Source: Ziziphus jujuba
Lineage: Eukaryota > Streptophyta > Magnoliopsida > Rosales > Rhamnaceae
DNA length: 64,000 bases
Assembly: GCF_031755915.1 (NCBI RefSeq)
Contig: NC_083390.1
Coordinates: 12,679,001-12,743,000 of the forward strand
Direction of reading: 5' to 3'
Part shown: piece after piece, positions 58,460 through 64,000 of the stretch
How the letters are laid out: every line of letters begins with the position of its first letter
Position numbering within the stretch: the first letter of the stretch is position 1
The notes under the pieces: model-generated
What the model saw: the letters and a program-made list of their open reading frames with translations, nothing else
The model's database searches: none
What the model was told of the DNA's origin: nothing
Made by a program: the position numbers and the translations under genes

Positions 58460-59295
58460 TGTGATGATCAATGTGGGTCGATGCAGGGCACTAGTGAAGT
58501 ACTTAATGTCCAATCCAACATCGTTTGGGTTTAGATCAAGGAATGGTTCATACATAATGATAGTCACTCTCGTAAAACTAAGGACTTTTAAAAGCAATTG
58601 GCTTATGGATTTGAAAGAATTCTTAAGTTAAGCATGCTCAAGCAAGAACAATCATAAGAAAGGTGATCTCCTAGGAAGCTTTGAACAAAAAAACCTCATA
58701 CGAAGTGTAGTTACTAAATTGGGGATAATATTGGTAAAGAGTGACAGGTCCGCCAGCAGAGACAGAGTGTTATAAATGGTATCAAAGCTTGTATCCAACC
58801 AAAAATGTGCTAGCAAAGACGTTGGACTCTAAGGAGGGTGCATTATGACGACCAATGTAGGCGGGTGCTAGACACTAGCAAGATACCTATTGTCCACATC
58901 CACACCCAATGTGGGTGGGTGCAAGGCACTAGTAAGCTATTTGCTGTCTAATCCCACATCGCCTATATATAAATCAGGGGATGGTTCAAATGTAATGATA
59001 GTCATTCTCATAATGTCGATGCCTTTTCACAGTGATTTGTTTTAGAATTCCAAAGAATTTCGAAATTAAGCAATGTAATGATAGTCATTCTTATAATGTC
59101 AAGGCCTTTTAAGAGCGATTCATTTCAGAGTTCAAAAGAATTTTGAAATTAAGCATGTTCAGCACGAGCAATCCTAGGATAGATGACCTCTTGGGAAGGT
59201 TGGAATAAAAGAAAACCTCATACCGAGTAAGGTGGCTACATTGGGAACAATATCAGTAGAGAGTGACAAATCCACCAAAGAAGGTAGGGGGTACA
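58460..59295 (+). mobile_element. Cassandra-type TRIM element 2, complete with target duplication
   Basis: LTRs 58460-58774 (315 bp) and 58844-59295 (452 bp) flank a 69-bp internal domain with primer-binding site TGGTATCAAAGC (58777-58788) and purine tract AAGGAGGG (58831-58838). A perfect TGTAG target duplication lies at 58455-58459 and 59296-59300. Both LTRs hold a 5S-rRNA-like block (58615-58680 and 59136-59200). The right LTR is longer by two tandem duplications, of 54 bp (from 58852 and 58906) and 83 bp (from 58989 and 59072), which account exactly for the 137-bp difference. Non-coding; inserted in series LTR v. Confidence 0.9.
59136..59200 (+). pseudogene. 5S rRNA-like segment in Cassandra 2 right LTR
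   Basis: AAATTAAGCATGTTCAGCAC, GAGCAATCCTAGGATAGATG and ACCTCTTGGGAAGG follow the 5S internal promoter elements box A to box C. It is better preserved at box C than the copy at 58615-58680. Confidence 0.78.
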
Positions 59296-59724
59296 TGTAG
59301 ATTCGTGACATGTGACACCCATCAGGGATGTTTTCAAATATCACTTTACAAAGTTTTCAATAAAATTGCTTGGTAAAGTCAATCCTAAAAAAATAAACAC
59401 AAACTGAATGATCCATAACCTTTCAACCGTAGGTCTAAATTAAACGTGCTATTAGTCTACAGACTCGTATCAATGGTATAGAAGTTAAAGCCATAATCTA
59501 TATGGATAAAAATTCAAACTTTGCCTTGCTCAGTTAATTCGAACCGTACCTTGATTTAACCATAACTTTATGATCTCAACTCTGATTTTGTTATGCTACA
59601 AGTCTAAACTCGGATATAAGCGTACTTTGCCATGGTGCCTTGGTTAAAATGAAATTTCCCTCTCTTATCAAACTTGATCAAAAATTTAAATTCAGAGCAT
59701 TTTTCTCCAATCGGGGTGTTACAA

Positions 59725-62700
59725 GCCATAACTCAAATCAAAACTTAACTTCAAAAGAAAAGTATTTAAGTTAGAGATAAAACAATTAATAAAACTTCAC
59801 CTTATCAATTTGATTCCAAAATAATTTACAAAGTTCGATAAGAAAATGAATATTATCATTCGCTTTAGGAAAAATCCATTTTTTAACATGAAAATTAAAA
59901 TAAATAAATTCTAAAATTCCTCCAAAGATCAAAAGACAAATTGTATAAGAATTAATACAAAATGAAGTAGAAAGAAATATTACAAAATCGAAGCAAAAGA
60001 ACGAAAAGCTTATTGGGCATTCAACATCTTCTAACCTAGATCTAGGAGAACGAATTTGAAAACATGAAATGCTATAATAATAATACTATATAGTAATAAT
60101 AATATACAATGAGCGATCCAATCAACTATATATTACTATACAGTAATAATAATAATAATAGTAATAATACTATAATAAAATTGATTAATTAATAATAAAT
60201 AAATAAATAATTATTTCTCTCAAAATCCTCACCATTCCACTCAATTGGAAAAGTCCCCCTTTCTAAAACATTTTAACAAAACCCCATATTATTATACCCC
60301 AAAATCAATAAAGTAAATAATAAATAAAATACAAATAAGTCCAAACTTACAATATAACCATGCAGGTAATTTAATTACAAATAATTGAATCTGTACAAAA
60401 TATCATGAAATAAAATAAGGTCACAAGTAAATGGTAGAATTTATACTAGAACAAATTAGCACAAGTCGAATTAACCAAACAACTTAAACTCAATATTTAA
60501 TTATAAAATTTATTAATCAATCCTTGAAATAATCGAAGAATTAATAATAAACAAAATGCAATCTAATATGTAATAAATCGATTTAATAATAATAAAATTT
60601 AATGTAAGGCCAAATTGATTCCAATAAATAAATTATAAAAAATTATGTTCAATAATTTAATAAAATAATACGAGATGCCATAGAAAATCTTTTTGATAAA
60701 TCTTAAATTTATGTGAGCCTTGAAAATATGATAAAATATATTTTTGGACACAATTTAAATAAATAATAAAATTTCCATTTAAATACTTTTAATTTCAAAT
60801 ACAATTTTTTTTTTAAAAAATTTAATTTTTGAAAATCGGATCGAAAAAAAAAAAACTTGACGCACACACTATATAATAGTGATGCCCGACGATGCCCAGC
60901 GTCCCAAACAACCGCCTGATGGGGAGGTTATAGAAAGAAACCTGCATCCGGCCACCCTGGCATCCGAGCAGCGTCGATGCTATAAATCTCAATCCCGGCC
61001 ATGGAGGGGGGCAGCTATGGCCAATATCAACTTTCCTGCCCTCGGTCCGATGGAAATCATGAGAGAGCATAAACCTGCACGCTCATCACACTCTGCCCCT
61101 GCACTAATCACATCCACAACTACAGAACACCGGTACTGCATAGTGCGTCTTAAAAAACATATATATATATATATATATACCATTTTTAAATACTAAAATC
61201 TTATCATTACCACTGGATTTAATATCTCTCTCCACATCCATAAATTCACGTTAAAATCCATTATAATTTCATTGATGTAAATATACCAAAATCCCAGTGG
61301 CATAAAATCAATCCATAATCATAAATCCAACGGTATATATATATATATATATTCAAAACTTTCCAATACCCTAAAATAATTTTTCCACTATTGTTTCAAT
61401 GCGTAATAATTTTAAAATAATATTTTCTTCAAATCCTCCAAATTCAATACAATTAAAATCGCATAACAATCCACATATGTATAAATTCATATAAATATAT
61501 TTTTATTTAACATAAGTAATCCGCAATTAAACTCAACAATAACTTTAAATATAATTTCTTTGAAAACCCAGAATATAAATGTTGATGCACAAGTCCACAT
61601 AAATCATCATCAAAATTTAATTAATAATTTCCTTAAATATTAAACATAAATAACACATTTTTTCGGGACTCAATTAACACCGTATATATATATATATATA
61701 CACACATTTTCACAACCCCAAAATATAATTTGGTAGCACCTCACATATAAATATTATCACAAATGGGCAATATAATTTATATAGCCATTTTTATTATCAA
61801 ACATAAATATCCAGCACGTACAACATATTTTTAAATTAATCAATTAATACAAAATATACATAATTTAATGCCCAAAAATAAATTTGAAGATGAGTCACTC
61901 ACCTCAAGCATGCAATTAAATCATGATCCTCCACCGAATTGATTCTACAATTCACACATGCTCCTAAAATATCAATATTACACAAAATCGATTAAATTAA
62001 TATTTTAATCGGGTAAATTATACATGGTTCCATGGAGGAGCTAACACAACGGTAACCAAAATTCGTAAATGAGGTACCTATAGAAAGCTAATGCGACAAG
62101 GAACACATTTCTAATCTCCATTGACCGCAAACTAGCTGGTGGTGGTTGGAATTTGACCATAAAGTTCTGACCAAGCTCCCGCTCCACATATCTCACAAAT
62201 GGCTTAGAATTTAAGTAAATGGAGGTAATTTTTGGAATTAGAGGGTTGAAATCTAGGGGAGGACTAGTCACACGACCGGTGGCCACGGGAAAACCGGCCA
62301 CTAGAATCACGTCGGCTGCGGGCTTTGGGTACCGATCTCGGTGCATCTGCCGACCAACTGGCAGGAGACTAGGCCACCAGCGTCACCTGGCTATGGGCTC
62401 TCAAGCCCACTGGCGCATGTCACTGTCCGGTCACTGAAATACGGCCAAACATCCGGTCCAAGGAAAGTCAAAGGAGAGAGAGAAAGAGGTTTGTGTGTCT
62501 TTATTTTTCAATCTCTCTGTTGGGCTCAGGGAAGAAGAAGGAGAAGGAGAAAAAGAGAAAAGGAAAAAGTGATGCCGTTGGGGGGGGGGGGAGAAAAACA
62601 AAAGAAAATATAAATAAAATAATATTAAAATAATAACAAAATAATATAATATTTAGTTACGGCTGACATGTGGCACTTTTATAATGTTACACGTGGTGCG

Positions 62701-63154
62701 TCCCATTTGGTGACACGTGGCACATACTGCTCACATGTTTAAAAATAATATTAAAATATTACTGTATTCGAAAAATTTGCAGGTCCATAACTTTTTAATG
62801 AAATGTCCAAATTAAGTGTGCCACTAGTCTATGAACTCGTATCGAGGAGTACTTCATAACCATTCATGAGTCAAAGCTTAATTCTACAAGAATAAAAAGT
62901 CGACTTCGGCACCCTCGAACAGTTCAGACGTCAACTTGTTTTGCTCATAGCATTCAAACCGTAACTCTGTTTTCGATATGCTACTAGTCTACAGACTTGT
63001 GTCGTTGCGTACTTTGCAAAGGTACTTCAATCAACCTAGAATTCTATTCGAGTCACAAGGTCAAAATATGACCCTTCTCAGTCAACATGGTTAAACCTAG
63101 TCAAGGACGGTCAATTCGAGAAAATTTCGGTTTACTTCGGGATGGGGTGTTATA
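59725..63154 (-). repeat. Further D-type LTR sequence
   Basis: Ends GATGGGGTGTTATA (minus-strand TATAACACCCC start). Blocks parallel element D's LTRs: GCACACACTATATAATAG near 60862, CCTGCATCCGGCCACC near 60940, and AACTTTTTAATGAAATGTCC near 62791. The left border is not clear because 59725-59760 does not match the usual LTR end. Contains (AT)n at 61160-61178, 61336-61353 and 61684-61702 and a 12-base G run at 62580-62591. No gene recognised. Confidence 0.6.
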
Positions 63155-64000
63155 GTATACTATTGTAAAGTACTCATCAATACAAGTTCATAGACTAGTA
63201 GCACGCTTAATTTGGACTTATGGTGAAAAAGTTATTGACCTTTAAAATTTTAATTGATTTTTCAAAAACTAACTTTACAGTGTATTTCTTACACGTGTGA
63301 AAATGTATGAATAATGCCCCACCGACATGTGCCATGAGTTGCCATTTCAGCCACTCCATGAGTGCATAGTGGTACCATAAGAGGCTTTTATTGGGTCATG
63401 TGGAGGAGAAGGGGGAGAGAGAAAGAGAGAGAGAGAGGGAGAGAGAGAGAGAGAGAGTAAAATTGGCCACCCATAATTCATTGACCTCTAGCCACAAGCT
63501 ACATACACCACCTTGCTAGGTTGCCCACTCGGTAGTGCATTGATTGATCAAATTTCACAATGATCCGACTGGTGAACCGTTGGGATCGGAGTGATTTCTG
63601 ACAACAGTGCCTCACCACCACCACCATTGAGTTACCCATTCCACGGCTGACCTACCCCCAAAATTTGAAGGCCAGTGGCCGCTGGACACGTCTGCACTAC
63701 AGGAATTTTCCAACAATGGCAACAGCTAGCTGGTTTTATTGGTTCCAGTGAGTTTTCCACCTAACCACGACCCTTGCCCACTAAATTTGACCCTCCTAAG
63801 TCCAAATCTAAGGTCCAATTTATAAATTTTGGTTAGATCACAAGATTTGAAAGCATCAAATTGCCAACGTTTTCCAAGCTAGATCCTAGCCACAATCGAT
63901 CAAATATCTGACAGGTAAGACCCAATCTACAATCCTTACATTTGAAGCTTCATTTTGGTATATAGGTTGTCAATTTTAGTTCAATTTTGTGTTAACTCCC
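63155..64000 (+). repeat. Inverted, partial D-type LTR at the window edge
   Basis: Plus-strand text AGTACTCATCAATACAAGTT, CATAGACTAGTAGCACGC, later GTAAGACCCAATCTACAATC, is the reverse complement of series and D LTR text (e.g. 62800-62850 and 51250-51290). It meets the minus-strand LTR head to head at 63154/63155. A (GA)n run lies at 63414-63457. It continues beyond the window. Confidence 0.55.
63414..63457 (+). repeat. (GA)n microsatellite
   Basis: Interrupted GA repeat of over 40 bp inside the inverted LTR. Confidence 0.85.

Larger units (their letters stand above)
53455..59724 (-). repeat. Series LTR v (long form) with two insertions
   Basis: Starts TGTCAAGAC and ends GGGGTGTTACA. Without the solo LTR (53464-54594) and Cassandra 2 (58460-59295) it is about 4.3 kb, resembling element D's LTRs (e.g. 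the CACCATATGATATACCAG block near 56070). Non-coding. Contains (TAG)n/(TAA)n at 55052-55100, (TAA)n at 55161-55194 and (CAA)n(TAA)n at 55736-55780. Confidence 0.55.

Noticed and set aside
62041..62613. Open frames near 62.0-62.6 kb, including a GC-rich one
   Set aside because: They lie within D-type LTR sequence, show no domain, and match non-coding parts of other LTR copies.

Overview
The window is AT-rich nuclear DNA of a flowering plant, very probably a eudicot. The signs are plant-type spliced gene remnants, nested LTR retrotransposons primed by initiator tRNA-Met, two Cassandra (5S-rRNA-bearing) miniature LTR elements and a CACTA transposon with plant-style subterminal repeats. I cannot name the species. 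No gene looks intact. The only host-gene remnants are a vacuolar amino-acid-transporter-like pseudogene (3.99-10.01 kb) and a captured, broken pentatricopeptide-repeat (PPR) gene (41.5-44.4 kb).

Layout. 0-1.45 kb: 5' LTR, primer-binding site and leader of a Ty1/copia-like element, no coding region left. 2.0-2.2 kb: a small inverted-repeat element. 3.99-10.01 kb: AVT1-like pseudogene of three exons, two in-frame TAG stops, and a 4.6 kb first intron holding minus-strand copia remnants, one apparently inside another. 11.67-12.31 kb: Cassandra element 1. 13.09-23.09 kb: minus-strand Ty3/gypsy element A, split by plus-strand gypsy element B (15.43-21.09 kb). 24.47-30.30 kb: gypsy element C (plus), same family as A, with a CCGCT target duplication. 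30.3-32.2 and 52.3-59.7 kb: a head-to-tail series of related LTRs joined by nearly identical 79-80 bp spacers.

32.21-52.30 kb: chromovirus-like (Del/Tekay-type) gypsy element D on the minus strand, with ~3 kb LTRs and a TTGTT target duplication, inserted into the third LTR of that series. D's pol is interrupted by an 8.57 kb CACTA element (37.98-46.55 kb, TGT duplication) carrying several PPR exons with their introns. D's right LTR is interrupted by a 1.06 kb solo LTR of the A/C family. A second solo LTR (53.46-54.59 kb) and a complete Cassandra element 2 (58.46-59.30 kb) sit in the fifth LTR of the series. 59.7-64.0 kb: more LTR sequence of the D type, ending in a head-to-head inverted copy.

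Order of events. The series LTRs came first. D, A, C, solo LTR 2 and Cassandra 2 entered them; the CACTA element and solo LTR 1 entered D; B entered A. A and C share the same internal deletion junctions although they lie at different sites and on opposite strands, so the deletion predates their transposition. None of A, B or C keeps a full reverse transcriptase, so they must have moved with enzymes supplied from elsewhere. Boundaries were read by eye from target duplications, TG...CA ends and comparison between copies; domain calls rest on recognised motifs, not on searches.
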